The position numbers and the translations under genes were made by a program. Below the pieces are notes generated by a model. That model searched no databases, was not told the DNA's origin, and was given only the letters and a program-made list of their open reading frames with translations. Of a stretch of DNA of 64,000 nucleotides, positions 42,916-51,862 are shown piece by piece (position 1 is the first letter of the stretch; each line of letters begins with the position of its first letter). The stretch comes from WHTK01 sp965197795 (GTDB taxonomy: Bacteria; Chloroflexota; Dehalococcoidia; DSTF01; WHTK01). The stretch is taken from the NCBI GenBank assembly GCA_965197795.1, contig OZ240228.1, forward strand, positions 2,480,001 through 2,544,000, written 5' to 3'.

Positions 42916-43421
42916 CAGATCAACGCCTCACCCCAAACGCCTGACCCGTCGACACCGTGTCCCAGCAGTGATCGAATCGTCAGAATCTCCCCCGTGTGCT
43001 CGAAATGATGCGCCGCCGTGCGCATCAACGCGTAGCTCAATTTCAGGCCCTTCGGCCGTATGTACTCGATGCCTCCCGTATAGGGTACGACGCGTTCGAT
43101 CCCTTCCGCTCCGACGCCGTCCAGGTAAGTGCGCGCCGTCTGCCGGACCTCGCCGACGGCGACTAGCACGTCGTCCCAGGGCGGCGCCATACCATCGGCT
43201 CCCGTGTGAAACAACGATTGGCCCAGCAGCGCATGCGGCGCTTCACCTGCGAACCGCATGTTGAACCAGGAGTCGACCTGTTGGCCGAGATGCCCCACCG
43301 TCCAGGCAATACGGCTTAGCCCATGGTGCCGCGCCTCCGCGTCGTCCGGGTTCAGCCCGTCGATGGCGTGATCGAGGTCGGCCCACGACTGGTAGAGGAG
43401 CTCGACGAGTTGCTGCGCCAC
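42915..43421 (-). CDS. DinB-like protein
   Basis: A 168-residue DinB/YfiT-type four-helix protein. Probable metal histidines are ISRIAWTVGHLGQQVDSW (His near 44), and HHFEHTGEILTIRSLLG (His near 138 and 141). Many such proteins act with bacillithiol or mycothiol, or have no known substrate. It precedes the hydratase gene, with which it shares one base, so both are probably made from one message. Confidence 0.82.
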   Translation of the reverse strand: MAQQLVELLYQSWADLDHAIDGLNPDDAEARHHGLSRIAWTVGHLGQQVDSWFNMRFAGEAPHALLGQSLFHTGADGMAPPWDDVLVAVGEVRQTARTYLDGVGAEGIERVVPYTGGIEYIRPKGLKLSYALMRTAAHHFEHTGEILTIRSLLGHGVDGSGVWGEALI

Positions 43422-43498
43422 GGTCGTCTCGTCCTAACGCCAACCAGCTCGTTGTAACGATGCATGCCTGGGAAATCCAACCGTCAGGCAGACCTTGG

Positions 43499-43792
43499 TT
43501 AGCGACCGGCCAGCCACTTTTGCAAGGATTCCTGTGTTTCGTCTGATGGGCGCCCGGCCAGGAGGCTTCTCACGCTGATGTCCTCGTCGAGATCGGGCCA
43601 GTGGATACCTTCCCCTTGACCTACCAACCGCCAGTGAGCTCGCTCCTCCGACGTCCCGCTGCTCAGCCGCGGGAACCAGGACAACGGGGCGGTAATCGTC
43701 CTACCAGCGGCCAGGTCGACAGTCAGCTCGTCCTCTGTGACGCTGACGCTTTCTGCAAATGCGTTACGTAGGTCGGTTTCCGAAGTACTCAT
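43499..43792 (-). CDS. DUF2442 protein
   Basis: A 97-residue protein of the DUF2442 family: SVTEDELTVDLAAGRTITAPLSWFPRL (around 16-42) and WRLVGQGEGIHWPDLDEDISVRSLLAG (around 54-80) are the standard family blocks. DUF2442 genes nearly always stand beside DUF4160 genes, as here, and the pair has been suspected of being a toxin-antitoxin-like unit without proof that I know. It overlaps the upstream DUF4160 gene by 29 bases. Confidence 0.9.
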   Translation of the reverse strand: MSTSETDLRNAFAESVSVTEDELTVDLAAGRTITAPLSWFPRLSSGTSEERAHWRLVGQGEGIHWPDLDEDISVRSLLAGRPSDETQESLQKWLAGR

Positions 43793-44009
43793 GCCAGGCT
43801 CTCAAAAGGGAGGCTACGTTATCTTCGACTAGCCTGGCAACGCGGCGCAACTCGCTAGGCCGCAGTCCGTTGCTTTCTTGCAGCCGCACTGGCTGGAGCC
43901 AGAACTTCCCGTGGGCTGCACCGCGCTCGACATGGACATGAGGCGGCTCGTCGCCGTCCGCCGAGTAAAAGAAGAGGCGATAAGCTCCGGACCGCAGAAC
44001 TGGCGGCAC
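43764..44009 (-). CDS. DUF4160 protein
   Basis: An 81-residue member of the DUF4160 family with the defining start MPPVLRSGAYRLFFYSADGDEPPHVHVE (catalytic or metal-binding-looking HVHVE) and a helical C-terminus ending in WHEYFGN. Always or nearly always paired with DUF2442. The coding overlap of 29 bases shows tight coupling of the two. No nuclease motif is obvious. Confidence 0.9.
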   Translation of the reverse strand: MPPVLRSGAYRLFFYSADGDEPPHVHVERGAAHGKFWLQPVRLQESNGLRPSELRRVARLVEDNVASLLRAWHEYFGNRPT

Positions 44010-44095
44010 GACCTTGGTCTAGTCGGTTGCTTTTGCACTGCTCGCCTGAGTTGCAGCGCAGCGGGTTAAGGCTAACCGTCTAAAATAGATCCGTA

Positions 44096-46312
44096 ATGCC
44101 CGCCCGGACCGACAACACCAAACGCGCCCGCTTCGCCTCCCGGCTCGCCGCCCTGCCGGCGCGTCCCGGCGTCTACATCATGCGCAACGCCAGGCAGGAC
44201 GTGATCTACGTCGGCAAGGCCGCGAACCTGCGCAACCGCGTGCGCAACTACTTCGGCGCGCCGCACTCGCTGGAGCTCAAAACCCGCGCCCTCGTCGAGC
44301 AGATCGAGGACTTCGAGTACATCGTCACGCAGACCAACGGCGAGGCGATGCACCTCGAAGCGACGCTGGTCAAGCGCCACCAGCCCTTCTTCAACGTCCG
44401 GCTCAAGGACGACAAGCACTATCCCTACCTCCGCGTCGACGTGCAGAACGAATGGCCCCGCGTCGAGATCGCCCGCCGCGTCCTCAACGACGGCGCGCGC
44501 TACTTCGGGCCCTACGCCTCGGCCTCCTCCGTGCGCACCACGCTCGGCGTCGTCAAGAAGCTCTTCCCGTGGCGCTCCTGCACCAAGACGATCACAGGCA
44601 CCGACCCGCGGCCCTGCCTCGACTACTTCATCCATCGCTGCATCGCGCCCTGCACCGCCTATTGCAGCAAGGAGGAGTACGACGAGGTCATCCGCCAGAC
44701 CACCCTCTTCCTCGAGGGCAAGACCGGCGAGGTCGTCAAGTCGCTCAAGAGCCAGATGCAAGCCGCCTCCGACGAAATGCAGTTCGAGCAAGCGGCGCTG
44801 TTCCGCGACCAGCTGCGCGCCGTCGAGAGCGTCGCCGAGAAGCAGGCCGTCGAGCGCATCCGCCCCACCGACGAGGACGTTTTCGGGCTCGCCCGCGTCG
44901 AAGGCACCGACGAGGCCTGCGTCCAGGTCTTCTTCATCCGCGGCACTCAGATGGTGGGGCGCGACTTCTTCACGCTCGACGGCGTCCAGGACGAGCCCAA
45001 CGGCGAGGTGCTCGGCAGCTTCCTCAAGCAGTTCTACGAGTCGGCGGTCTACATCCCGAAGCACGTCGTCGTGCCGTTCGCGGTGCCCGAGTCCCGACCC
45101 ATCGCCGAGTGGCTAACCGAGAAGCGCGGCACCAAGGTCGACGTCGCGGTGGCGCAACGCGGCGTGCGGCGCAGCATGACCGACCTGGCAGCCGAGAACG
45201 CGCGCGAGTCGCTCGACATGCTGCGCGTCCGCTGGCTGGCCGACTCCGACAAGCGCGACCAGGCGCTCAGCCAGCTGCAGGAGGAGCTGGACCTGCCTAC
45301 CTACCCGCGCCGCATCGAGTGCTACGACAACAGCAACATCCAGGGCACCAGCCCCGTCGCCAGCATGGTCGTCTTCATCGAAGGCCAGCCGCGGACCCAG
45401 GAGTACCGCCGCTTCCGCATCAAGACCGTCGTCGGCGCCGACGACTTCGCCTCAATGGCCGAGGTCCTCGGCCGCCGCTTCAAGCGCTGGGATACTAGCG
45501 TGCAGCTGGAGGCTGCCGCGGTCGCGGCCGGAGCGTCCGATGTATCAATGGGCCGCGGTCGAGAAGGCGGCCGTGGGCGATTTCTCGCGTCCGCAGACGC
45601 CCCTGATCTCGAAAGCGGCCCATCACGGCATCCTGGGCCTGTCGAAGGGCCAAGCGCTCCCTCTGATACCGCCGCGCCGTTCCGCCACCTGGCGCCCCTA
45701 CGCAGCAGCGGCAGCGAGCCGGTGCAGGGTGCAACCCTGCCGGGGGGCCTGGGGGGTGTCCCCCCAACTTCTCAAGAAAGAGAGGCGGAGCAGACAAATT
45801 CCGGCGAAGTCGGGATGCAGGATGCGCAGCTTATCGACGCCGCTGTCGGAGGCGAGGACGACGACTTAGCCCTGCTCGGCTGGGGCGCCCTGCCCGACCT
45901 CGTCATCGTCGACGGCGGCAAGGGCCAGCTCTCGGCGGCGCTGGACGTCATGCGCAACCTGGGCCTCAAGGACGTGCCGCTCGCCGGCCTCGCCAAGCAG
46001 AACGAAGAGCTCTTCGTGCAGGACCTCGCCGAACCCATCGTCCTGCCGCGCACCTCTCAGGCCCTCTACCTCGTGCAGCGCGTCCGCGACGAAGCGCACC
46101 GCTTCGCGATCACCTACCACCGCAAGGTACGCGCCAGGACCGGCATGGAGTCGGCGCTCGATTCAGTCCCGGGCGTCGGGCCGAAGCGCAAACGCGCCCT
46201 GCTGCGCAAATTCGGCTCGCTGCGCGGCGTCCGCGAGGCCTCCGTCGAGGACGTCGCCTCGACCATCGGCTTCACGCGCTCCCTGGCCGAGAAGGTCAAG
46301 CAGTACCTCTAA
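44096..46312 (+). CDS. uvrC: Excinuclease ABC subunit C with a large insert
   Basis: Makes the two cuts flanking DNA damage in nucleotide excision repair. The 738-residue protein shows the GIY-YIG nuclease (GVYIMRNARQDVIYVGKA, residues 23-40), a UVR domain (QMQAASDEMQFEQAALFRDQL near 220), an RNase H-like nuclease (RIECYDNSNIQGTSPVASMV near 405 and LPDLVIVDGGKGQLSA near 600), and a helix-hairpin-helix pair at the end. About 125 extra residues (roughly 470-595), low in conservation and made of repeat DNA, split the RNase H domain between FKRWD and WGALPDLVIVDGG. TAAAAT ten bases before ATG suggests a leaderless start. Confidence 0.94.
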   Translation: MPARTDNTKRARFASRLAALPARPGVYIMRNARQDVIYVGKAANLRNRVRNYFGAPHSLELKTRALVEQIEDFEYIVTQTNGEAMHLEATLVKRHQPFFNVRLKDDKHYPYLRVDVQNEWPRVEIARRVLNDGARYFGPYASASSVRTTLGVVKKLFPWRSCTKTITGTDPRPCLDYFIHRCIAPCTAYCSKEEYDEVIRQTTLFLEGKTGEVVKSLKSQMQAASDEMQFEQAALFRDQLRAVESVAEKQAVERIRPTDEDVFGLARVEGTDEACVQVFFIRGTQMVGRDFFTLDGVQDEPNGEVLGSFLKQFYESAVYIPKHVVVPFAVPESRPIAEWLTEKRGTKVDVAVAQRGVRRSMTDLAAENARESLDMLRVRWLADSDKRDQALSQLQEELDLPTYPRRIECYDNSNIQGTSPVASMVVFIEGQPRTQEYRRFRIKTVVGADDFASMAEVLGRRFKRWDTSVQLEAAAVAAGASDVSMGRGREGGRGRFLASADAPDLESGPSRHPGPVEGPSAPSDTAAPFRHLAPLRSSGSEPVQGATLPGGLGGVPPTSQEREAEQTNSGEVGMQDAQLIDAAVGGEDDDLALLGWGALPDLVIVDGGKGQLSAALDVMRNLGLKDVPLAGLAKQNEELFVQDLAEPIVLPRTSQALYLVQRVRDEAHRFAITYHRKVRARTGMESALDSVPGVGPKRKRALLRKFGSLRGVREASVEDVASTIGFTRSLAEKVKQYL
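45629..45650. repeat. Palindromic repeat copy inside uvrC
   Basis: CATCCTGGGCCTGTCGAAGG is a single unit of the family, translated as HPGPVEG. It lies within the 370-bp insert (about 45508-45880), which also holds a second repeat-like block with G6 and C6 runs at 45735-45766. Confidence 0.75.
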
Positions 46313-46419
46313 CGGCTCGCGTCACTCTAGAAAGGCCCGGGCGAACCTCGCGCTGACCGACCGACGATTGTCCGCAATGACGGCTCCGTTTACCGTCGGA
46401 TCATGGGAGAAGCCTCTCG

Positions 46420-46998
46420 ATGAGCAGCGGCGCGAAGGTCGTACTCGCCATGCTCGGCGGCGCGCTTGCCATCGCGCTGATCGTGATGGCAGCGTTTTTG
46501 CTCACGGACGAACCCAACCTGCTCTGCGTCGAGGGCGAGCTGCAGGACAACCAGGTCGGCCCGGACGGTAGCTTCTTGCCGCGAACCGAGACCTTCGCCA
46601 CGGTTGCCGGGGCCGAGGCCTTCGTCTGCCGCCGTATCCCCCATCCCCGTAACACCGCCGGGCTTGCACTGAGCGACGTTGAGGTGGTCCGCACCACCAA
46701 CCTCGGCCAGCTCATCGAAGGCGATGGCCGAGCCGTCGTCACCTTCCGTTACTCACGGGACGAATCGGGCCAGCCGCCGATCTCGCTCGAAGTTTCCTTC
46801 CCCTCGCTGGGAGGGCCAGAGATCGAAGCGCCGTCCGAGCCGGTCAGCCTGGCCGGCCAGGCGGCAAGCCTCGTGCGTACCGGCCAGGGCGCGCTGGTCT
46901 ACTGGAGCGCCGCCGGGTTCGACTTCGCCGGCGTGAGCCAGGCCGACGATCCCGACTCTCTGAGCCGGCTGCTCGCGCTGCTCGATTCTGTCCGTTAG
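46420..46998 (+). CDS. Membrane-anchored protein of unknown role, copy 1
   Basis: A 192-residue protein with one N-terminal membrane helix (about 7-29) and an outward domain. The domain has two conserved cysteines (CVEGEL and FVCRRIP) and ends in VYWSAAGFDFAGVSQ..LSRLLALLDSVR. The adjacent gene at 47057 is a paralogue with the same layout and ending. No named family is recognised. GGGAGAAG lies before the ATG. It may be a lipid- or membrane-linked sensor of the envelope, but there is no direct evidence. Confidence 0.75.
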   Translation: MSSGAKVVLAMLGGALAIALIVMAAFLLTDEPNLLCVEGELQDNQVGPDGSFLPRTETFATVAGAEAFVCRRIPHPRNTAGLALSDVEVVRTTNLGQLIEGDGRAVVTFRYSRDESGQPPISLEVSFPSLGGPEIEAPSEPVSLAGQAASLVRTGQGALVYWSAAGFDFAGVSQADDPDSLSRLLALLDSVR

Positions 46999-47056
46999 GG
47001 CCGTACACCAGGGGCTAACCCTAACAGTACCCCGCTGAAACGCCGATACATCAGGC

Positions 47057-47640
47057 ATGAGCCGACGCTCCAAGCTCGTCTGTCTCTGCTCGTTAAACGC
47101 GATCCTGGCATCTGCCGTGGTTGTGCTTGCAGTGCTGCTCTTCGCGAACGGCGACTCGTCCCTGCAGGCAGGCGCCTGCGGACCCGATGTACCTTCGGAC
47201 GGCGATCGGTACGTCCCGACCAACGACACGTTTAATTCGATTGCCGAAGCCGAGGACTTCATCTGCCACGACGTTGCCTACCGCCGTTCGACGCCGGGCT
47301 GGATGGTCGAGAACATCAGCGCGTCGCGTTCGGGCCCTGCCGCTTTGGTCGGCCACGGCATCGGTTTCGCATCCGTCACGCTGGACCACACGCTGCTCAA
47401 CGAAGAGGACGCCGACATGCGCATCGAGGTCTCGCCGTTCGTGATCGATCCAGTCACCTACGGCATCGTCGACCACGTCCAGATCATGGACAGCCAGGCG
47501 AAGCTCATCCAGGGCCTGGGACGAGAGCCACTACATCATGCAGTGGCAGGCAGACGGCTTCAGCTTCTACGTCGAAGCGAACCTCACGGACGACTTCGAC
47601 CTCACGCAGCTCTCCGAAATCCTCAACTCGATCCGCTAGC
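47057..47640 (+). pseudogene. Paralogue of the previous protein, frameshifted near its end
   Basis: An N-terminal membrane helix (VVVLAVLLFA) is followed by a domain with ACGPDVPSDGDRYVPTNDTFNSIAEAEDFICHD, like the preceding gene. At about 47520 the frame shifts: the next frame gives ESHYIMQWQADGFSFYVEANLTDDFDLTQLSEILNSIR, which aligns with the end of the first paralogue. Without the shift the protein would be about 194 residues; in the present frame it runs to 203 with an unrelated tail. A single change, so either a young mutation or a sequence error. Confidence 0.78.
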
Positions 47641-47730
47641 ACTTCGGGCCGAACCTCCGCGCTCGTAAAATGCAGCCATGACTCCCTGCTCCGAAGATGT
47701 AAGGTGTCTCGACGGCGCCCTTGATTCATC

Positions 47731-48267
47731 GTGATCCAGTCTCGCCTCGTCCTCCGAGGCCCCCACCTGCGCCTGCGGCCGTGGCGCTATGACGACATCG
47801 ACGCCGCCGTCGAATGGAGCAGCGACCCCGTTGCGCTGCGCTTCGCCGACGCCGAGCGCCGCGATGAGCCTTACCGCCCCTACACCGCAGCAGAAATCGA
47901 GGTCGTCTACCGCGCCATCAGCACCAGCGGCTGGCTGTTCATCGCCATGCTGGGCAATCGCCGCGCCGGCGAGTTCGTGCTGACGTTGAACGGCCCCAAA
48001 CCCGGCAGCGCCCGCATCGACCTCCTGCTGGCTCCGGCCTTTCGCGGCAGGGGACTGGGACGCGAGGGCGTCGCGATTTGCGCCGATTTCGCCTTCACCA
48101 CCCTCAAGGTGCCCGTGCTCTACGCCTACGTCAGCGAGGGCAACACGGCAAGCGAGAAGCTGCACAGATCGCTGGGCTACCGTCGCCGCAGTCGTGAGGC
48201 GAAAACGCCGCTCGTCCTGGCCAACACGCCCGCGGCCAGGGAAAGACTGCGTAAGCTTCTCCAGTGA
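47731..48267 (+). CDS. GNAT N-acetyltransferase
   Basis: A 178-residue acetyltransferase of the RimJ/RimL group: LRLRPWRYDDIDAAVEW near residue 11, IDLLLAPAFRGRGLGREGVAI near 94 as the acetyl-CoA loop, and VSEGNTASEKLHRSLGYRR near 133. The start codon is GTG 47731. The stop overlaps the MFS gene start by four bases (GTGA), so acetyltransferase and transporter are made together; acetylation of an exported compound is a possible link. Confidence 0.87.
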   Translation: MIQSRLVLRGPHLRLRPWRYDDIDAAVEWSSDPVALRFADAERRDEPYRPYTAAEIEVVYRAISTSGWLFIAMLGNRRAGEFVLTLNGPKPGSARIDLLLAPAFRGRGLGREGVAICADFAFTTLKVPVLYAYVSEGNTASEKLHRSLGYRRRSREAKTPLVLANTPAARERLRKLLQ

Positions 48268-49643
48268 GCGATACATCTCCCCCGCCGGACGCGCTGCCAC
48301 CGCAGGAGGGCCTCGGCCTCTTCGCCAATTCACGCTTCGTTCGCTACTGCTACGCCAAGTTTTTCTCCCTGCTCGGCCAGAACGCGCTGATCTATGGCCT
48401 CTTCATAGCCGTGATCAGCGAGCAGGAATCGTCCGTCGCCACCAGCGCCTTCGTGCTCGCATCCGTCGTACCGTCCATCGTCCTCAGCCTGCCGGGCGGG
48501 CTCGTAGCCGACAAGCTGCCCCGCAAGCTGGTCATGCTGGTCGCGCTGGCGCTGCGCATACTCGTCGTCTACTGGTTCATCAACTTCAATCCCACCGCTG
48601 GCGCCGTCATCGGGCTCACCTTCCTGGTCTGGACCGCGTACCAGTTCTTCTCCCCGGCCGAGAGTGCGGCGCTGCTCGCGATCGTGGCCCGTCAGCGCCT
48701 GGCCCACGCCACGTCCTTCCTGCAGGGCCTGTCGCTGGTGGCGCAGTTGATCGGCGCCGGCCTCGTCGCCCCCGTCGCCGTGAAGCTCCTGGACGAAGAC
48801 GGGCTCTACGTAATCGTGCTCGTTTGTCTCATCCTCAGCGCGCTGATCTTTGCCGCGATTCCGAAGCTCACGCATCGCGAGGACGAAGACGCAACGAAAC
48901 AGCGGTTGGCGTGGTGGAGATCAATGCCCGTGGGCTATCGCACCATCCGGTCCGACGCCCGTCTCACCTCGATCACGCTGATGCGCGCCCTCCTCGATAC
49001 CGGCATGCTGATGTTCATCGTCGTCGCGCCGGTGTTCATCGAAGACACGCTGAACACCGGCGCCCGCAACGCGATCTACATCGCGATACCCGGCGCCCTC
49101 GGGCTGGCTGTCGGCCTCATCACGGCGCCGATGCTCCTGGCGTTCTTCAACGCTCGCAGCCTTGCTCTGGCCGGCTTCGTCTGCTTCACCTCGGTGCTCC
49201 TGGCCCTGCCCTTCGTCGACGCCTTCGCGCCCGAGATCGCCGCCGCCTTCGGGCCGGTCGAGGACTTGACGAACTGGCTCAAGCTCTCCGATGCCATCGT
49301 CGCCACGGTCTTCCTGCTGCCAATCGCCGGACTCGGCTCGAGCTTCGTCCAGGTGGCGGCCCGTACGGAGGTCTATCGCCGGGTGCCGTCTAACCTGGTT
49401 GCGCAGGTCTTCGCCACGCAGTCGGCCATGGGCAGCATCGGCGCGCTGGTACCGACGTTCCTCGCCGGCGTCATGCTCGACGTGTTGCCTGTTCGCGCCG
49501 TGCTGATCCTGAGCAGCGTTAGCTTGACGGCCATCGCGGTCGCCGCCTGGCAGCGCGGCGGCATGACGGTCAGGCGTCATCCTCAAACTGCGCCGCCGCT
49601 GGAATCCCCAGCGCCCGATCGCCGGGATGAGGATCGGACCTAG
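48264..49643 (+). CDS. MFS transporter
   Basis: A 459-residue carrier with 11-12 hydrophobic segments. It resembles the MFS_3/enterobactin-exporter-like group: FVRYCYAKFFSLLGQNALIYGLF near residue 24, LPGGLVADKLPRKLVMLVAL near 75 with the loop D..PRK, and a second half starting LTSITLMRALLDTGMLMFIV near 235. It is a proton-driven efflux pump by family; substrate unknown. Start GTG 48264 overlaps the acetyltransferase stop. Its stop overlaps the end of the trehalose synthase gene on the opposite strand. Confidence 0.88.
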   Translation: MSDTSPPPDALPPQEGLGLFANSRFVRYCYAKFFSLLGQNALIYGLFIAVISEQESSVATSAFVLASVVPSIVLSLPGGLVADKLPRKLVMLVALALRILVVYWFINFNPTAGAVIGLTFLVWTAYQFFSPAESAALLAIVARQRLAHATSFLQGLSLVAQLIGAGLVAPVAVKLLDEDGLYVIVLVCLILSALIFAAIPKLTHREDEDATKQRLAWWRSMPVGYRTIRSDARLTSITLMRALLDTGMLMFIVVAPVFIEDTLNTGARNAIYIAIPGALGLAVGLITAPMLLAFFNARSLALAGFVCFTSVLLALPFVDAFAPEIAAAFGPVEDLTNWLKLSDAIVATVFLLPIAGLGSSFVQVAARTEVYRRVPSNLVAQVFATQSAMGSIGALVPTFLAGVMLDVLPVRAVLILSSVSLTAIAVAAWQRGGMTVRRHPQTAPPLESPAPDRRDEDRT

Positions 49644-51058
49644 CGCTCGGCTGCCCGCGTTAGCTCACTCAGGAATCTCTCGGTCCAGAAATGCACGTCC
49701 TTACTGAGGACGTTCTGCCGCAGCCGCATCATGCGCTGGACCTGCTCCTCGCGGGGCATGTCGATCGCCGCTTTGATCGCGTCCATGACCGACTCGGTGT
49801 TGTAAGGGTTGACGAGGATCGCGTCCCGCAGCTCGTCCGCTGCGCCGGCGAATTCGCTCAGCACCAGGACTCCGTCGTCATGCAATCGCGAAGCGACGTA
49901 CTCCTTGGCGACGAGGTTCATCCCGTCCCGCAGCGGCGTCACCAGCATCACGTCAGCCGCCGAGTACAGCGACGAAACCTCGTCATCCGAAAACGAACGC
50001 TGCACCAGGTGCACCGGCAGCGATCGCGGGCTGCCGAACGTCGCGTTGATCCGTCCCACCGCCTCGTTAAGCTGCCGCCGCAGCCCCGCGTAGGACTCGA
50101 TGCGCTCCCGAGACGGGAACGCAACCTGGATGAAACGCGTCTTTTCTGCCAGGGAAGGATCCGATTGCAGCAACCGCTCGATGGCATGGATTCGTCTCGG
50201 GATGCCCTTCGTGTAGTCCATACGGTCGATGCCGAGGACGATCTTGCGCTTGCCGGCGTCCTGCATCAGCGACAGCACCTCTTTCGCCACGGCGTTGCTG
50301 CGGGCTCGCGTTTGCCACGCCTCTGCGTCTATGCCCATGGGAAACGCGCCGACATGCACGTTGCGCCGGCCGATTCTCAGGCCCGTCGCAGTCGCCCTCA
50401 CGCTTAGCAGCGGCCCAGCGGCCGCCAGGAAGTTGTCCGCATAGGTTCGCGTGTGGAACCCGATCAGGTCGGCGCCGAGCAGGCCTGCCAGCAGCTCCTT
50501 GCGCGGCGGCAGCACTCGGAAGATCTCCGGCGACGGGAATGGTATGTGCAGGAAGAAGCCAATCAGAGCGTTCGGCAGCGCCCCCCGCACCAGCTGCGGC
50601 ACCAGCATCAGGTGGTAGTCGTTGACCCAGATGACGTCGCCTTCCTGGTAATTCGCCAGTACGGCGTCCGCGAACTTGCGGTTGACCGCCTCGTAGGTTT
50701 CCCAGCCCTGGATGTCCTGCGGCAACTGCTCGATCAGGTCGTGGAACACCGGCCAGATCGCGGCGTTGGAGAAGTCCTCGTAGAAGGCCTTCTGCTCTCG
50801 CCGCGTCAGATAGACGGCAACGGCGGAGAGCTCCTCCAGTTGTCGGTCCACCTCGGCTCGGTTTTGCGTGCCCGGCGCCTCGCCCGGCCAGCCAATCCAG
50901 ACGCCGCCACGCCTCTCTCGGGCGCCGCGCAGGCCCGTCGCGAGCCCACCGCCGGACGGCTGCAGCGACATCACGCCGCCGTCCTGCCGCACCGTAACCG
51001 GCAGGCGGTTCGAGACGAGGACCAGACCGGGTTCTCTAGCGACAGACATGGCAGCCAT
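49640..51058 (-). CDS. otsA: Trehalose-6-phosphate synthase (GT20)
   Basis: Transfers glucose from a nucleotide sugar to glucose-6-phosphate. The 472-residue protein shows VSNRLPVTV at the start, the glucose-6-phosphate loop PSGGGLATGL near 33, VWVNDYHLML-like VIWVNDYHLMLVPQL near 145, HIPFPSPEIFRVLP near 170, GIDRMDYTKGIPRR near 278 and DGMNLVAKEYVA near 378. No phosphatase domain is fused. A TACAAT box (minus strand, 51063-51068) sits four bases before ATG 51058 and thirteen before ATG 51049, suggesting a leaderless or very short leader. Trehalose protects against osmotic and drying stress. Confidence 0.93.
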   Translation of the reverse strand: MAAMSVAREPGLVLVSNRLPVTVRQDGGVMSLQPSGGGLATGLRGARERRGGVWIGWPGEAPGTQNRAEVDRQLEELSAVAVYLTRREQKAFYEDFSNAAIWPVFHDLIEQLPQDIQGWETYEAVNRKFADAVLANYQEGDVIWVNDYHLMLVPQLVRGALPNALIGFFLHIPFPSPEIFRVLPPRKELLAGLLGADLIGFHTRTYADNFLAAAGPLLSVRATATGLRIGRRNVHVGAFPMGIDAEAWQTRARSNAVAKEVLSLMQDAGKRKIVLGIDRMDYTKGIPRRIHAIERLLQSDPSLAEKTRFIQVAFPSRERIESYAGLRRQLNEAVGRINATFGSPRSLPVHLVQRSFSDDEVSSLYSAADVMLVTPLRDGMNLVAKEYVASRLHDDGVLVLSEFAGAADELRDAILVNPYNTESVMDAIKAAIDMPREEQVQRMMRLRQNVLSKDVHFWTERFLSELTRAAER

Positions 51059-51192
51059 CGCAATTGTAGGTGCGTTCCAGCTCCTGTGCTCTTTACGTCA
51101 GGTGCGGTTTGTTGCCAGAAACCAACGGATGGCCTATAAGATGCTGCATAGCGCGGAGCAAGCCGGGCTCAGAGCGCTGCCGGGAGGCGAAG

Positions 51193-51834
51193 ATGCCGGT
51201 CAATGTGGTTACGTTCTCCGTACAGCAGAGCTCAAGCGGTCATCGGGTTGCCCAGCTTGTGGGTCAGAAGCTCGGCTTTCCCTACTACGACAACGAGATC
51301 GTCTCGGAGGCCGCCGAGATCGCCGGCGTCTCACCGGACACCGTCGCCGCCGCGGAGCGCTGGCCAACCTTCATCGAGCGCATGCTGGAGCGCCTCGCCA
51401 TGACCACCGTGGTCTCCGAGGGCGTCATGCCAACGCCGCCTTCGACCAGCCCTGCCACCATGATGATGACGTCCTCTGACTACCGCGCCATCATCGAGCA
51501 GGTCGTCGCGAACCTGGCCAAGCGCGGCAGCTGCGTCATCGTCGGCCATGCCGGTCAGGCCATCCTCCAAAACACGCCCGCCGTCTTCAAAGTGCTGGTC
51601 ACCGGTTCGCCCGAGCGTCGCTTGCAGCGGATCATGGAGCAGCAGAGCCTCGCCGAGAAGGACGCCAGGAGCTTGATCAAGGCCTCCGACCAACAGCGCG
51701 TCGACTTCTTCAAGCACGTCTACGACATCGACTGGCTCGACTCATCCAACTACGACATGACCCTGAACACCGACGCCATTGAAGTTGACGCCGCGGTCGC
51801 CCTGGTTATGACGGGGATCGAATCGACCACCTGA
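51193..51834 (+). CDS. Cytidylate kinase-like protein
   Basis: A 213-residue protein of the cytidylate-kinase-like (AAA_26) family: ISRE-type start VVTFSVQQSSSGHRVAQLVGQKLGFPYYDNEIVSEAA (residues 4-40), SCVIVGHAGQAILQN near 118, VTGSPERRLQRIMEQQSLAEKDA near 140, and YDMTLNTDAIEVDAAVALV at the end. The P-loop glycine-lysine is degenerate (SSSGHRV), so phosphate transfer needs proof. GGGAGG before ATG 51193. Divergent from otsA. Confidence 0.85.
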   Translation: MPVNVVTFSVQQSSSGHRVAQLVGQKLGFPYYDNEIVSEAAEIAGVSPDTVAAAERWPTFIERMLERLAMTTVVSEGVMPTPPSTSPATMMMTSSDYRAIIEQVVANLAKRGSCVIVGHAGQAILQNTPAVFKVLVTGSPERRLQRIMEQQSLAEKDARSLIKASDQQRVDFFKHVYDIDWLDSSNYDMTLNTDAIEVDAAVALVMTGIESTT

Positions 51835-51862
51835 CACCTGCCGCCGCGTGATAGCCTTGGCC

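Noticed and set aside
44072..45064. A 330-codon frame opposite uvrC.
   Set aside because: Composition is that of a shadow frame (Val/Leu/Ala/Asp-rich), and uvrC is unmistakable.
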